From Candidatus Brocadiaceae bacterium (GTDB taxonomy: Bacteria; Planctomycetota; Brocadiia; Brocadiales; Brocadiaceae): a DNA stretch of 32,724 nucleotides. The notes under the pieces were generated by a model. The model was not told where the DNA came from, made no database searches, and worked only from the letters and a program-made list of their open reading frames with translations. The stretch lies in NCBI GenBank assembly GCA_015661205.1, contig JACVXV010000009.1, positions 1-32,724 of the forward strand. The letters are read 5' to 3'. The position numbers were made by a program, and so were the translations under genes. This document shows, piece after piece, positions 1-7,360 of the stretch (within the stretch, counting starts at the first letter, position 1; each line of letters opens with the position of its first letter).

Positions 1-1
1 C

Positions 2-283
2 CCGGGAAGCGGGAAAATCAGGCGGCATCATTTAAGTGATAAGGCGATTCAGAATATGGTAAAAGGGGCAGTTAAAAAAGCAGGGATTGTCAAAAATGCG
101 TCTGTTCATACCTTACGGCACAGTTTTGCGACCCATCTTTTAATGAACGGGGTTAATATCCGGGAGGTTCAGGACTTACTTGGGCATAAGAATCTCGGGA
201 CTACAATGATTTATACGCATGTAATGAGGGATATGTCGAATGCGCCGAAAAGCCCGCTGGATAATCTCTATGGGAAAAAATAG
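2..283 (+). CDS. intI: Integron-type tyrosine recombinase, C-terminal part (5' end outside window)
   Basis: The frame is open from the window edge to a TAG at 281-283 and encodes the catalytic C-terminus of a site-specific tyrosine recombinase. Visible catalytic parts are the HTLRH box (with the second conserved Arg and its His), the LGHK histidine box and the IYTH tyrosine nucleophile. The stretch [10 protein letters not shown] before the box and the SPLDNL tail after the tyrosine match integron integrases (compare EVRRHHMHDQ and SPLDAL, as I recall them from IntI1) better than XerC/D. The first ATG in view (56) is internal to the domain, so the gene really starts upstream of the window. No attI or attC site is recognisable in the 124 bp downstream; integron cassettes normally lie on the other side of intI. 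The alternative is another phage-type integrase. Confidence 0.85.
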   Translation, partial: PGSGKIRRHHLSDKAIQNMVKGAVKKAGIVKNASVHTLRHSFATHLLMNGVNIREVQDLLGHKNLGTTMIYTHVMRDMSNAPKSPLDNLYGKK

Positions 284-294
284 CTATAACAAAA

Positions 295-323
295 TTGATA
301 AACGGGTGCGACCTCTGTATTAT
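295..323 (+). promoter_or_regulatory. Putative sigma70 promoter for the radical SAM-ArsM gene
   Basis: TTGATA at 295-300, exactly 17 nt, then TATTAT at 318-323. Each box matches the consensus at five of six positions. It begins 12 bp after the integrase stop codon and would give a leader of roughly 80 nt before the proposed start at 408. No terminator was seen between the integrase and this site. The call is based on sequence only. Confidence 0.5.
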
Positions 324-393
324 GTAAACCGACTATACTGCAACAGGAAATCCAAATCTAAATCCAAATTCCGGGGACACCATACTTAATTTC

Positions 394-410
394 AGGAGGT
401 TAGAACCATT
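394..410 (+). promoter_or_regulatory. Perfect Shine-Dalgarno followed by an ATT start
   Basis: AGGAGGT at 394-400 is followed by a 7-nt spacer and ATT at 408-410, in frame with the downstream radical SAM gene. The frame is closed by a TAA at 387-389, so there is no ATG further upstream. The next conventional start, TTG at 447, has no Shine-Dalgarno at the right distance. This makes ATT the best-supported initiation codon, a very rare choice (infC is the classical example), or else an ATG that has mutated. Confidence 0.55.
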
Positions 411-2222
411 AATACGCCAAAGGTTTATTTAAAACAGCTCGAAACGTTGTGGTTTCAGGTAACAGGCACTCATTGTAACTTACAGTGTGCCCATTGCTTT
501 ATCTCCTGCGGCCCCAAAAACACAACACATGAGATGATAAACGTAGAAACTATACAGTGGTATTTGAAAGAGGCTGAAACGCTGGGAGTAAAGGCATTTT
601 ACTTTACCGGAGGCGAGCCTTTTTTACATCCTCACTTGGTAGATATTTTACAAGAGTCCCTAAAATACGGTCAGACCACCGTTCTTTCAAATGGCACTTT
701 AATAACAGATGGTCTTTCACAAACGCTAGCCCGGATATCTCGCCTATCCAAACACAAATTAGCATTCAGGGTAAGCCTGGAAAGTTTTATCGAGGAAGAA
801 AATGACCAGATTCGTGGGATGGGGGCATTTAAAAGGGCAATCAGGGGTATCCAGTCCCTGACGCATGCCGGTTTTAATCCGATTATTACCGTAGCCGATT
901 GGTCGAAATATGGAAGGTTTACGAAAGAAACGGGAGAAGAACTTCAGTTATTTGAACGTTCTTTGAATATCCCACAGATAAGACTCAAAAAACTGCCTTT
1001 AGTTCTCCTGGGACGATGCGCCGAATTCGTCAGACCTTACGATGAAGGCGAACGGGTTACCGCGAAGTGTTTTGATAACTACCCGATGGACAATCTCCAA
1101 TGTGCCACCAGCCGTATCGTGACCAGTAAAGGGGTCTTTGTTTGCCCCTTACTTATTGCCGCTCCAAAGGCCTGGATGGGCTGGACTTTGCAAGAATCCC
1201 TTGGGCCGTACACGATGGAATCGCCTGCTTGTTATACGTGCAGAACAACGGGATTAACCTGTAAAAATGAAGACACGGAGGTTAAAGACGTCGTCAGGAA
1301 ATCCGTTAATGAATTTTACGCCACTGCCGCCATTCATCCTCAAAAGGAACTCTGTTGTCCAACCAGTTATAATCCGGCAGACCTATCGCATATTCCCCCT
1401 GAAGTTCTGAATATTTCGTATGGGTGCGGCAGTCCCATGACACAAGCCGGCATCGAACCCGGCGAAAGCGTGCTGGATTTGGGCGCCGGCGGTGGGATAG
1501 ACTGTTTTATCGCTGCAAAGCTGGTAGGCAAATATGGACGGGTTATCGGGGTTGACATGACTGATGAAATGCTGCAAAATGCCATTATGTCAAAAGGCGT
1601 TGTTGCAGGAAAACTGGGTTTTGATAATGTACATTTTGTGAAAGGGTTCCTGGAAGAGATACCTCTGGCAGATGGATGCGTTGATCTGGTAACGTCCAAT
1701 TGCGTCATCAATTTATCAGACCAAAAGGAGAAGGTTTTTCAAGAGATATTCAGGGTGCTGAAGAGGGGTGGTCGATTCGCGATATCCGACGTTGTCTCCA
1801 ACAGGGAAGTCCCTGTGTCTATGAAACAGGATAAAAAATTATGGGGTGAGTGTATTTCCGGGGCAATTACAGAACGGGAATTTTTCACGATAGCGAAGGC
1901 TTCAGGTTTCTATGGACTGGAAGTGGTGAATCGCTATCTCTATAAGGAGGTGGACGGTTTTACGTTTTACTCCGTGACTGCAAGGGGGTACAAATACGAG
2001 AAGTCGAAGGAATGTAAATACACCGGACAATATGCAACCTACAGAGGACCTTTTGGTAGTGTTTCGGACGATGACGGTCATACCTATTTAGTAGGAATGC
2101 CATTGGAAGTATGCACTGATACGGCATGGAAACTTACAAATCCGCCCTATAAAGGGATGTTTATCATATCAGATACGCAAGACAAAGAGGTAAAAACATC
2201 CTGCGGACCAAAATGTTGCTAA
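408..2222 (+). CDS. Radical SAM/SPASM protein fused to an ArsM-type arsenite methyltransferase
   Basis: Numbering is from the ATT at 408 (604 aa); TTG 447 would remove 13 residues. The N-terminal half is a radical SAM domain with the CNLQCAHC cluster motif (C23, C27, C30) and the FTGGEP SAM-binding motif, then a SPASM-like cysteine set (CATSR, FVCP, ACYTC, LTC). From about residue 315 it is ArsM-like: the CC pair at 316-317, a GCG loop with C340, the SAM motif DLGAGGG at 357-363, SNCVINLS with C432 and GECISGA with C482. These cysteines sit where ArsM binds As(III). The protein ends CGPKCC, a possible soft-metal tail. ArsM methylates arsenite with SAM; ArsS-type radical SAM enzymes transfer the 5'-deoxyadenosyl group of SAM to methylarsenic in arsenosugar synthesis. 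A fused enzyme could do both steps, but that is inference, and the radical SAM half may have another substrate. The next gene is a fused glycosyltransferase that fits the same idea. Confidence 0.85.
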   Translation: MNTPKVYLKQLETLWFQVTGTHCNLQCAHCFISCGPKNTTHEMINVETIQWYLKEAETLGVKAFYFTGGEPFLHPHLVDILQESLKYGQTTVLSNGTLITDGLSQTLARISRLSKHKLAFRVSLESFIEEENDQIRGMGAFKRAIRGIQSLTHAGFNPIITVADWSKYGRFTKETGEELQLFERSLNIPQIRLKKLPLVLLGRCAEFVRPYDEGERVTAKCFDNYPMDNLQCATSRIVTSKGVFVCPLLIAAPKAWMGWTLQESLGPYTMESPACYTCRTTGLTCKNEDTEVKDVVRKSVNEFYATAAIHPQKELCCPTSYNPADLSHIPPEVLNISYGCGSPMTQAGIEPGESVLDLGAGGGIDCFIAAKLVGKYGRVIGVDMTDEMLQNAIMSKGVVAGKLGFDNVHFVKGFLEEIPLADGCVDLVTSNCVINLSDQKEKVFQEIFRVLKRGGRFAISDVVSNREVPVSMKQDKKLWGECISGAITEREFFTIAKASGFYGLEVVNRYLYKEVDGFTFYSVTARGYKYEKSKECKYTGQYATYRGPFGSVSDDDGHTYLVGMPLEVCTDTAWKLTNPPYKGMFIISDTQDKEVKTSCGPKCC

Positions 2223-2406
2223 GGCGGTATCAATAAATAAAGGGGGCGTCTTGGGGCGGGCGTTCGTGCGAACAGTAATCAATTCCGCATTTTAACCACG
2301 GAACACGCGGAACACACGGAAAATGTGTGGAAGGATGAAAGGGTATTGAGGGTTGTTCCCTTCGTATGATTGTGGGGGTACCATGCATAACGGCGGCTTT
2401 TTTCGA

Positions 2407-2458
2407 TGTAGGGCGAAGTGCCACTTCGCCCGTAACGAAGCAATCGCTTCGTGCTACA
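2407..2458. repeat. Two-hairpin palindromic element
   Basis: An outer stem TGTAG/CTACA (2407-2411, 2454-2458) encloses two hairpins. The first is GGGCGAAGT/ACTTCGCCC (2411-2431) and the second ACGAAGC/GCTTCGT (2435-2452, loop AATC). It has a REP-doublet architecture and no coding potential. It lies in the 575-bp gap between the radical SAM gene and the glycosyltransferase. Apart from this and the three repeats that follow, I see nothing in that gap. Confidence 0.7.
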
Positions 2459-2522
2459 ACTTTGAAATTCCTATACGTTAAGTTAGCCATTCGGCGACTT
2501 CACACGTGGGAACGAGTCGGAA

Positions 2523-2580
2523 GGTAGGTCAGACGTCCTCGCCTGACATTATAATGACAAGCGGGGACGCTTGTCCTACC
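2523..2580. repeat. Two-hairpin palindromic element with outer GGTAGG/CCTACC stem
   Basis: Outer arms GGTAGG (2523-2528) and CCTACC (2575-2580) enclose a hairpin GTCAG/CTGAC (2528-2547) and a hairpin GACAAGC/GCTTGTC (2556-2575). The layout is the same as in the element 65 bp upstream but the sequence differs, so it is a second family with the same architecture. It could fold as a cruciform or as a branched RNA. Confidence 0.65.
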
Positions 2581-2620
2581 TGCTGCTTTGAGTCGGAAAA
2601 CGAGATATACCGAAATAAAA

Positions 2621-2672
2621 TGAAGCTGGAGCTTCCGGTACAGGCGCATTCCCAAGCTGGAGCTTGGGAATG
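2621..2672 (+). repeat. 52-bp two-hairpin repeat, copy 1
   Basis: Hairpin GAAGCT-GG-AGCTTC (2622-2635), a 12-nt linker, then hairpin ATTCCCAAGCT-GG-AGCTTGGGAAT (2648-2671). A second copy lies inverted at 17821-17872 and matches at 46 of 52 positions by eye. The conserved length and the two orientations argue for a dispersed REP-like family rather than a local terminator. Confidence 0.8.
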
Positions 2673-2734
2673 AGAGAACGAGTGAATTATTTGAGTCGCC
2701 CCTACGAGGCTTCAAAATATGCTAACAATGATTT

Positions 2735-2783
2735 CCCACCGCTTGCGCAGTGGGCTACGATTGTGTTGCCCCTGACGGGGCAT
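2735..2783 (+). repeat. 49-bp dispersed palindromic repeat, copy 1
   Basis: It starts CCCACCGCTTGCGCAGTGGG and ends GCCCCTGACGGGGC; both ends can form hairpins. A copy at 6862-6910 matches at 45 of 49 positions, and a diverged inverted relative lies inside 7028-7099. This copy ends 14 bp before the GTG start of the glycosyltransferase gene, so it must lie in that gene's leader or promoter region. Confidence 0.8.
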
Positions 2784-2797
2784 TATGGATATGAAGC

Positions 2798-4159
2798 GTG
2801 AATGATTTGAAAACTACCGTATTAATCCTGGAATTTGCAAAGTACCCGCAACCTGGACACGTCAAGACGCGGCTGGCAGCAAGTCTGGGTACCGAAGAGG
2901 CGTGCCGGATTTACGACGCTATGGCGCAAAAAACGCATCATGAACTTCTGAAGCTGCAAGGACAGGGGGAAGCCAGGGTGATTGTGTATGCAGACGGAGC
3001 GGAACGACAGAAAATATCCGGCTGGCTGAGAGGGGGTTACGATACTTGGCTCCAGCCTGACGGGAATCTTGGAGCGCGATTGGAGTACGCCTTCTGCAAG
3101 GCATTCGAAATGGGCTTTCGAACTGTCATCGCCGTAGGTACTGACTGCCCCGGCTTGACTGCGGAGAAGATACAGAAAGCGGTCGGACAGCTAAAGCAAT
3201 TCGACGTGGTTATCGTTCCGGCTACCGATGGAGGTTACGTACTGATCGGCACAAATGCCTTTCAGCCGGCGCTGTTTAGACACATCACCTGGAGTTCGGA
3301 CCGGGTGCTTGAGCAGACATTACAACGCGCAAAGGCGAAAAACATGTTGGTCGCGCTGCTTGGTCCGGAGACCGATGTAGATACCGTAGAAGATCTAAAA
3401 ATAGTTGTAGATACGTTGAATCCCCAATTATCCGTCATTATTCCCGTCCTCAACGACCGCTACATCCTCAAGGAAACCCTTCACGCGTTCTCATGCGTTC
3501 ATCATCTGGGAGAAATTGAAGTAATCGTTGTTGATGGCGGGTCTACCGATGGTTCTGGTGATGTTGCGGCCGGCTTTAATGCCAAAGTGCTGAAAAGCGC
3601 CCCGGGGCGCTCGCGGCAAATGAGCCTTGGTGTGCGCCATGCAAAAGGCCGATGGTTTTGGTTCCTTCATGCGGATTGTGTGCCGGAACTTGAAACGATC
3701 AGGTACTTGCCGGGGTATTTGCGCACGGTTGATCTCCGGTGGGGATTTTTTAAGCAGCGGATATCAGACCCGTCCCCCTCGTTCCGCCTGATAGAATTGG
3801 GGAACGAACTGCGCGGAAGAATTTTCAATCTTCCGTATGGCGATCAGGGTATCATGGTTCGCCGTGATCTGTACTTTCAATGCGGCGGTTTTGCGCAAGT
3901 CCCTTTTCTGGAGGATGCAATTTTGTCACGTTGTTTGTCAAAAATATGCCGTCCAGCGGTAATCAATAAAACGATAAAGATCACTTCGCGCCATTGGAGG
4001 TCACTGGGACCATTTTTTACGACCATCAGGAATATAGGTATCGCCTTTCGTTTTCTGGTGATCAGACAATCTCCGTCTGATTTGTTGGAATATTATTTGA
4101 AATGGGAAAAGCTGCATGAGCCTAAATCCCAAGATACCGGAAGTATTAAAAGCCAATAG
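2798..4159 (+). CDS. Fused glycosyltransferase: DUF2064/CofC-like domain plus family 2 glycosyltransferase
   Basis: A 453-aa protein of two nucleotide-sugar-transferase folds. Residues about 8-205 match the DUF2064 or 'transferase 1, rSAM/selenodomain-associated' family (TIGR04282): FAKYPQPGHVKTRLA near the start, VGTDCPGL around 113 and PATDGGYVLIG. Residues about 211-440 match 'transferase 2, rSAM/selenodomain-associated' (TIGR04283), a GT-A family 2 enzyme: SVIIPVLND, VDGGSTDGS around 245-253, FLHADC, and GDQGIMVRR with FLEDAIL. In many genomes these are two adjacent genes near radical SAM genes, including arsenosugar-type ones; here they are one polypeptide next to the radical SAM-ArsM gene. 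It probably moves an activated sugar onto a small metabolite in the cytoplasm. The start is GTG at 2798, as no in-frame ATG fits; the Shine-Dalgarno is poor. The acceptor is not known from sequence. Confidence 0.85.
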   Translation: MNDLKTTVLILEFAKYPQPGHVKTRLAASLGTEEACRIYDAMAQKTHHELLKLQGQGEARVIVYADGAERQKISGWLRGGYDTWLQPDGNLGARLEYAFCKAFEMGFRTVIAVGTDCPGLTAEKIQKAVGQLKQFDVVIVPATDGGYVLIGTNAFQPALFRHITWSSDRVLEQTLQRAKAKNMLVALLGPETDVDTVEDLKIVVDTLNPQLSVIIPVLNDRYILKETLHAFSCVHHLGEIEVIVVDGGSTDGSGDVAAGFNAKVLKSAPGRSRQMSLGVRHAKGRWFWFLHADCVPELETIRYLPGYLRTVDLRWGFFKQRISDPSPSFRLIELGNELRGRIFNLPYGDQGIMVRRDLYFQCGGFAQVPFLEDAILSRCLSKICRPAVINKTIKITSRHWRSLGPFFTTIRNIGIAFRFLVIRQSPSDLLEYYLKWEKLHEPKSQDTGSIKSQ

Positions 4160-4160
4160 G

Positions 4161-4182
4161 CAGGCAATTCATTGCCTGTTTT
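4161..4182 (+). terminator. Hairpin with T-run after the glycosyltransferase gene
   Basis: CAGGCAA (4161-4167), loop TTCA, TTGCCTG (4172-4178), then TTTT. It starts 2 nt after the stop codon, in the convergent gap before the histidine kinase gene. The same stem occurs again at 17762-17779 after the PKS, so it may be a dispersed repeat that doubles as a weak intrinsic terminator. Confidence 0.5.
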
Positions 4183-4271
4183 CAAGTAAACGAACCATAT
4201 AGTCCCGTCGGAAAAACCTTGTTTATGTAACATATCTATCGTCCCGATGTGACCAACCAAAGGTATTGTTG

Positions 4272-6410
4272 TTATACAGGCGTCGGCAATTGTTCTATCG
4301 CCGGAAAATTGATGATAAACGTGGCGCCATTGCCGTTGTTTTCCGCGTGGATGGAGGCGTCCATGTCTTCCAGTTTCTTTTTTACGATGGAGAGACCCAG
4401 CCCCGTTCCCGTCTGCTTTGTGGTGTAAAAAGGTTCGAATATTTTCTGTAAGACGTCTTCCGGTATGCCGGGGCCGGTGTCGGCAATCGTCAACCGGATG
4501 GTGTGGTTATCCGGCAGACAGGAGGCGTCAATCGATATCTTTCCACCACCGGGCATTGCATGGACGGCATTATGGAGCAGGTTGAAAAAGACGTCTCTCA
4601 ATGCCCCGGCGTCGTGAGTGACCGCCGGGAGGTCGTCCGGTATCCGGCAATGGACGGCAATCTTATTTTGTTTTACCTCATGATTAAGCACCAGCAGCGC
4701 CGAGTTTATCACCTCTCCAAGCTTAACGGACGTTCTTATTTCACTGCGTGGTTTTGCGAATTGTAAAAGCTGGTTGACAACCTTAGCCAACCGGTCGATC
4801 TCATCTATAATAATCGCCAGGTCTTCCTGCAAGGGGTCGTCCTTTTTTAAATCCTCCCGCATAACCTGCACAATCGCCTTTATGGAGCTTAACGGATTTT
4901 TTACCTCGTGCGCCACGCTGGTGGAAAGCCGTCCGAGGCTCGACAGCTTTTCGTTTTCATATATCTTTCTTTCGAGAGAAAGCTTCTCCTCGATGATCTT
5001 TGACTTTTCTACGGCAGAGCCGATTTCATTGGCAATGATCATGATCCGGTCAAGATGGTCGGATACAATGGGCAGGCCGCGCCTGGCGCGTCCCAGGCAC
5101 AATATCCCCTCCAGTTTTCGGTTAACAAAGATGGGGAATATGAAGATGGCGTCCAGCAGTTTCATTTCGTTGATAATGGAGGCCTCTTTTACCTCGTACC
5201 GGTTGAGGACGACAAATTCGCTGTTTGCGAAAAACCGCACGATGTGATGGATGTTAGACCGGGTAATCGGCTCGCGGCTTTTGTCGCCGATGATGGAAAT
5301 CCGTTCGCCGCCCTTTTCAGTAAAAGGGACTGATTTTAAGAGTAAAAGGTTCGTTGATTTAATGCCCGTGGCCTTTTTAATGGTTGCAACCACGTGACCC
5401 AGCAGCTTTACCAGGTTTATCAGGGGGTCGGTGCTGATAACGTGGCTTAGTTCATTCAGCAGATAGTCGCTGTCGGAAATACGATAAAAGATGAGTTTTC
5501 TGAAGACATGCTGCATACGTTCCTTCAGCGTCGGAAACCAGAAAACCAGGTTGATGATAAATACGGCCTCCAGCATTTTGGAGTTTATGGAAAAGTGTTT
5601 TCCCAGCGACCTCGTTAATTTGTTAATGCCAAAATAGTAGAGACAAACGAGGATAAAGGTTAGAAAGGAGTAAAAGACGCTGCGGCGCAGCACGAACTCC
5701 ATGTAGTTGTACCGATAGACGTAATAGGAGAAAATGATGCTGGGGAAGATCGACGACAACATGGAGGCAAGCACCAGGTAGTCCCCGAAGTAAGCGATCT
5801 TGTTTCCCTCAAGAAGCACCGTGAAGCCGATAAGGAGCGCAATAACGATTACGACCCAGAAGATGGCCTTGTAGAATTTCCGCTCTTCCTTTTCTTCCAC
5901 CGTCTTTGCAAGCAGCCGGGAAATACTCGCTGCAATACCGAGCGATACGACGAGCCAGGCGACAAACGGTTTGACGTAAAAGGCGGTGGTCGCCAGGGCA
6001 TATACGTTTTCCGACAGGATAAGGTGCTTTATGACGATGGAAAAGGGGATAACGGGTAGGTAAAGGGCGGCAATGATGAGCCGCTGATACGGTTTTTTGA
6101 TGTGCGGCTTGTTATCAAAAAGGAATAAAAGCGCTGTATGAAGCAAGAGGCTCGGCATGAAGCCGATCCCCACGTAAGAAATGGCGTCGGCAATAATCGC
6201 CACGCCGACTATCTCTTTTTGGAAAAGGATGAAACTGAAGAGGGAAACGGTGTTTCCGAGGTGCCACATGGCCACACTGATTACGAGAAAAAGGAATACG
6301 AATTCGCTCCGTGTCTTGTGCTGCCGCTGCACAATCAGTATGGAAAGGACGATGTGCAATATACTGCCCAGGATGAAACCGATGAGGGATATAATTTCAA
6401 AGATTGGCAT
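4272..6410 (-). CDS. Membrane-bound sensor histidine kinase with GAF-like domain (orphan)
   Basis: A 712-aa kinase read on the minus strand, counted from ATG 6410. The first 290 residues or so hold about seven hydrophobic membrane segments, starting with PIFEIISLIGFILGSILHI. A GAF-like region follows (about 310-470), a short coiled coil, then HisKA with the phospho-acceptor box VAHEVKNPLSS (His501). HATPase_c has N-box NLLHNAVHAM, G1 DTGPGIPE and G2 GTGLGLSIVKKK. All catalytic motifs look intact. The layout resembles PrsK/AtoS-like kinases, though the ligand is unknown. No response regulator lies nearby. The ORF can be extended to ATG 6467, but that stretch runs through a palindrome (6449-6461) and a CCCC/GGGG repeat, so the MPIFEI start is preferred; neither start has a good Shine-Dalgarno. 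Confidence 0.88.
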   Translation of the reverse strand: MPIFEIISLIGFILGSILHIVLSILIVQRQHKTRSEFVFLFLVISVAMWHLGNTVSLFSFILFQKEIVGVAIIADAISYVGIGFMPSLLLHTALLFLFDNKPHIKKPYQRLIIAALYLPVIPFSIVIKHLILSENVYALATTAFYVKPFVAWLVVSLGIAASISRLLAKTVEEKEERKFYKAIFWVVIVIALLIGFTVLLEGNKIAYFGDYLVLASMLSSIFPSIIFSYYVYRYNYMEFVLRRSVFYSFLTFILVCLYYFGINKLTRSLGKHFSINSKMLEAVFIINLVFWFPTLKERMQHVFRKLIFYRISDSDYLLNELSHVISTDPLINLVKLLGHVVATIKKATGIKSTNLLLLKSVPFTEKGGERISIIGDKSREPITRSNIHHIVRFFANSEFVVLNRYEVKEASIINEMKLLDAIFIFPIFVNRKLEGILCLGRARRGLPIVSDHLDRIMIIANEIGSAVEKSKIIEEKLSLERKIYENEKLSSLGRLSTSVAHEVKNPLSSIKAIVQVMREDLKKDDPLQEDLAIIIDEIDRLAKVVNQLLQFAKPRSEIRTSVKLGEVINSALLVLNHEVKQNKIAVHCRIPDDLPAVTHDAGALRDVFFNLLHNAVHAMPGGGKISIDASCLPDNHTIRLTIADTGPGIPEDVLQKIFEPFYTTKQTGTGLGLSIVKKKLEDMDASIHAENNGNGATFIINFPAIEQLPTPV

Positions 6411-6448
6411 AGTGATTTTTTGTTTGGTAAAAGGTGAAAATACCTGGC

Positions 6449-6485
6449 GCGGCAGAGCCGCAAACATTCCCCATTTCGCAAGGGG
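6449..6485. repeat. Palindromic repeat upstream of the histidine kinase
   Basis: GCGGC-AGA-GCCGC (6449-6461) followed by CCCC...GGGG arms (6469-6485). It overlaps the 19-residue N-terminal extension that the longest kinase ORF would have, which is the main reason for the shorter start. Confidence 0.45.
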
Positions 6486-6510
6486 GAGACAGAGAGTATA
6501 TGGGTTAAAT

Positions 6511-6672
6511 TTAACGCTGGTTTAGTACCTTCTGGATAAAATCTGTCAGTATCTGTGGCAACAACTTGCTAAATGCTACTAGGATCGCCGCTAAACTGCG
6601 AGCCCTTATCTCCACTCTAAATTGACAACTAAATTCTGTTATGGTACTACTATCCTGTGGGTTCACACCCAT
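6511..6672 (-). pseudogene. Short ORF with good ribosome site, possible transposase N-terminal relic
   Basis: On the minus strand a GGAGG (6678-6682) lies 5 nt before ATG 6672, opening a 53-codon frame that starts MGVNPQDSS and ends FIQKVLNQR before TAA. The segment RARSLAAILVAFSKLLPQIL is amphipathic and reads like real protein. I think it resembles the first residues of some transposase-like proteins, but I cannot name the family with confidence, and no downstream continuation was found in other frames. It could equally be a small independent gene. Confidence 0.35.
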
Positions 6673-6675
6673 ATT

Positions 6676-6742
6676 GCCCTCCTTCTCTTTATGGTATCGT
6701 TCTTTTCTCAAAAACTACTTTACCATAATTGGAGGGCTTTTT
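6676..6742 (+). repeat. Long interrupted inverted repeat ending in a T-run
   Basis: GCCCTCC (6676-6682) pairs with GGAGGGC (6731-6737), and inside it TATGGTA (6690-6696) pairs with TACCATA (6721-6727); TTTTT follows at 6738-6742. On the plus strand this looks like an intrinsic terminator with a long loop. On the minus strand it covers the leader of the 53-codon ORF at 6511-6672 and would sequester its Shine-Dalgarno. It could also be the end of a mobile element. Confidence 0.45.
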
Positions 6743-6861
6743 CTTTATACAGGTCTCTCTTTTTCTACTCTACCAAGATTTTTGGTATTGTACAAAAGAA
6801 TATTTGAATGTTTTGCTGTTTGTGTCGTCCCTCCGGGCTTGATAACGTCTTACAATAGCTT

Positions 6862-6910
6862 CCCACCGCTTACGCAGTGGACTACTATTGTGTTGCCCCT
6901 AACGGGGCAT
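6862..6910 (+). repeat. 49-bp dispersed palindromic repeat, copy 2
   Basis: This copy matches the one at 2735-2783 at 45 of 49 positions and has the same orientation. Both keep the central TTGTGTTGCCCCT. It lies in the gene-poor stretch 6468-7434, which holds only repeats and gene relics. Confidence 0.8.
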
Positions 6911-7027
6911 GACAAAGTCAGGCCAACCCCCGCCGGTTAACATCAGGTCAACCTTATTCGTAAGGAACTTTGTTATGGCAAACAGGAACGATTGCCATAC
7001 TTTCAGCATAGTGTTTACGCGGTAATA

Positions 7028-7099
7028 CAAAGACCCCCTTTTGGGGTGTAACAACCGTAGCCCACTGTGTGAACGGTGGGTAAAGAGAGGGGGTCTTTG
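7028..7099. repeat. 72-bp element with 12-bp perfect terminal inverted repeats
   Basis: CAAAGACCCCCT (7028-7039) and AGGGGGTCTTTG (7088-7099) are perfect inverted repeats. Inside, the minus strand carries a diverged relative of the 49-bp repeat (CCCACCGTTCACACAGTGGG and onward). The shape is that of a very small MITE or a REP doublet with its borders preserved. Confidence 0.7.
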
Positions 7100-7165
7100 G
7101 TTGCGGCTGTGCCGGGCTAGGATTTATCTGACAATAAAACACCCTTGTCGTCAAGGAGAAGGTAA

Positions 7166-7360
7166 GATACAATTTACAACAATGATTATGTGGTTATTGC
7201 GAATGATGAGGGGGAGGCAACGTTTAAGCAACTAAAAGAATATGACAAAACCCGGGTACTCCATCCCCTGAACCCAAAACATGACGACATGGAGCTTGGC
7301 AAGGATATTGAATACCGTATCGTTGGCGTGGTGATGGAGAAAAAGAAGAGATACCGATAA
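7166..7360 (+). pseudogene. C-terminal remnant of a LexA/S24-type repressor
   Basis: The frame ending in TAA 7358-7360 reads NDYVVIANDEGEATFKQL, then TRVLHPLNP and finally YRIVGVVMEKKKR. This is the usual C-terminal beta-barrel of S24 peptidase repressors (LexA/CI-like), including the lysine of ATFKQ that serves as catalytic base in the family. The frame is closed by TAA at 7163-7165, no start codon or DNA-binding domain precedes it, and the serine half is absent. It is a 5'-deleted relic, probably of a phage or mobile-element repressor, lying directly upstream of the PKS. Confidence 0.7.

Noticed and set aside
2230-2715. Minus-strand ORFs of 71-86 codons in the gap after the radical SAM gene
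   Set aside because: They are translations of palindromic repeats, and no Shine-Dalgarno or family resemblance is seen.
4272-6467. Longest kinase ORF from ATG 6467
   Set aside because: The added 19 residues are encoded by a palindrome and a C/G repeat and do not look like a membrane-protein N-terminus; ATG 6410 (MPIFEI) is preferred, though neither has a good Shine-Dalgarno.
6954-7235. Two opposite ORFs of 64-72 codons
   Set aside because: Both run through the 72-bp inverted-repeat element, have no ribosome site and no recognisable protein features.
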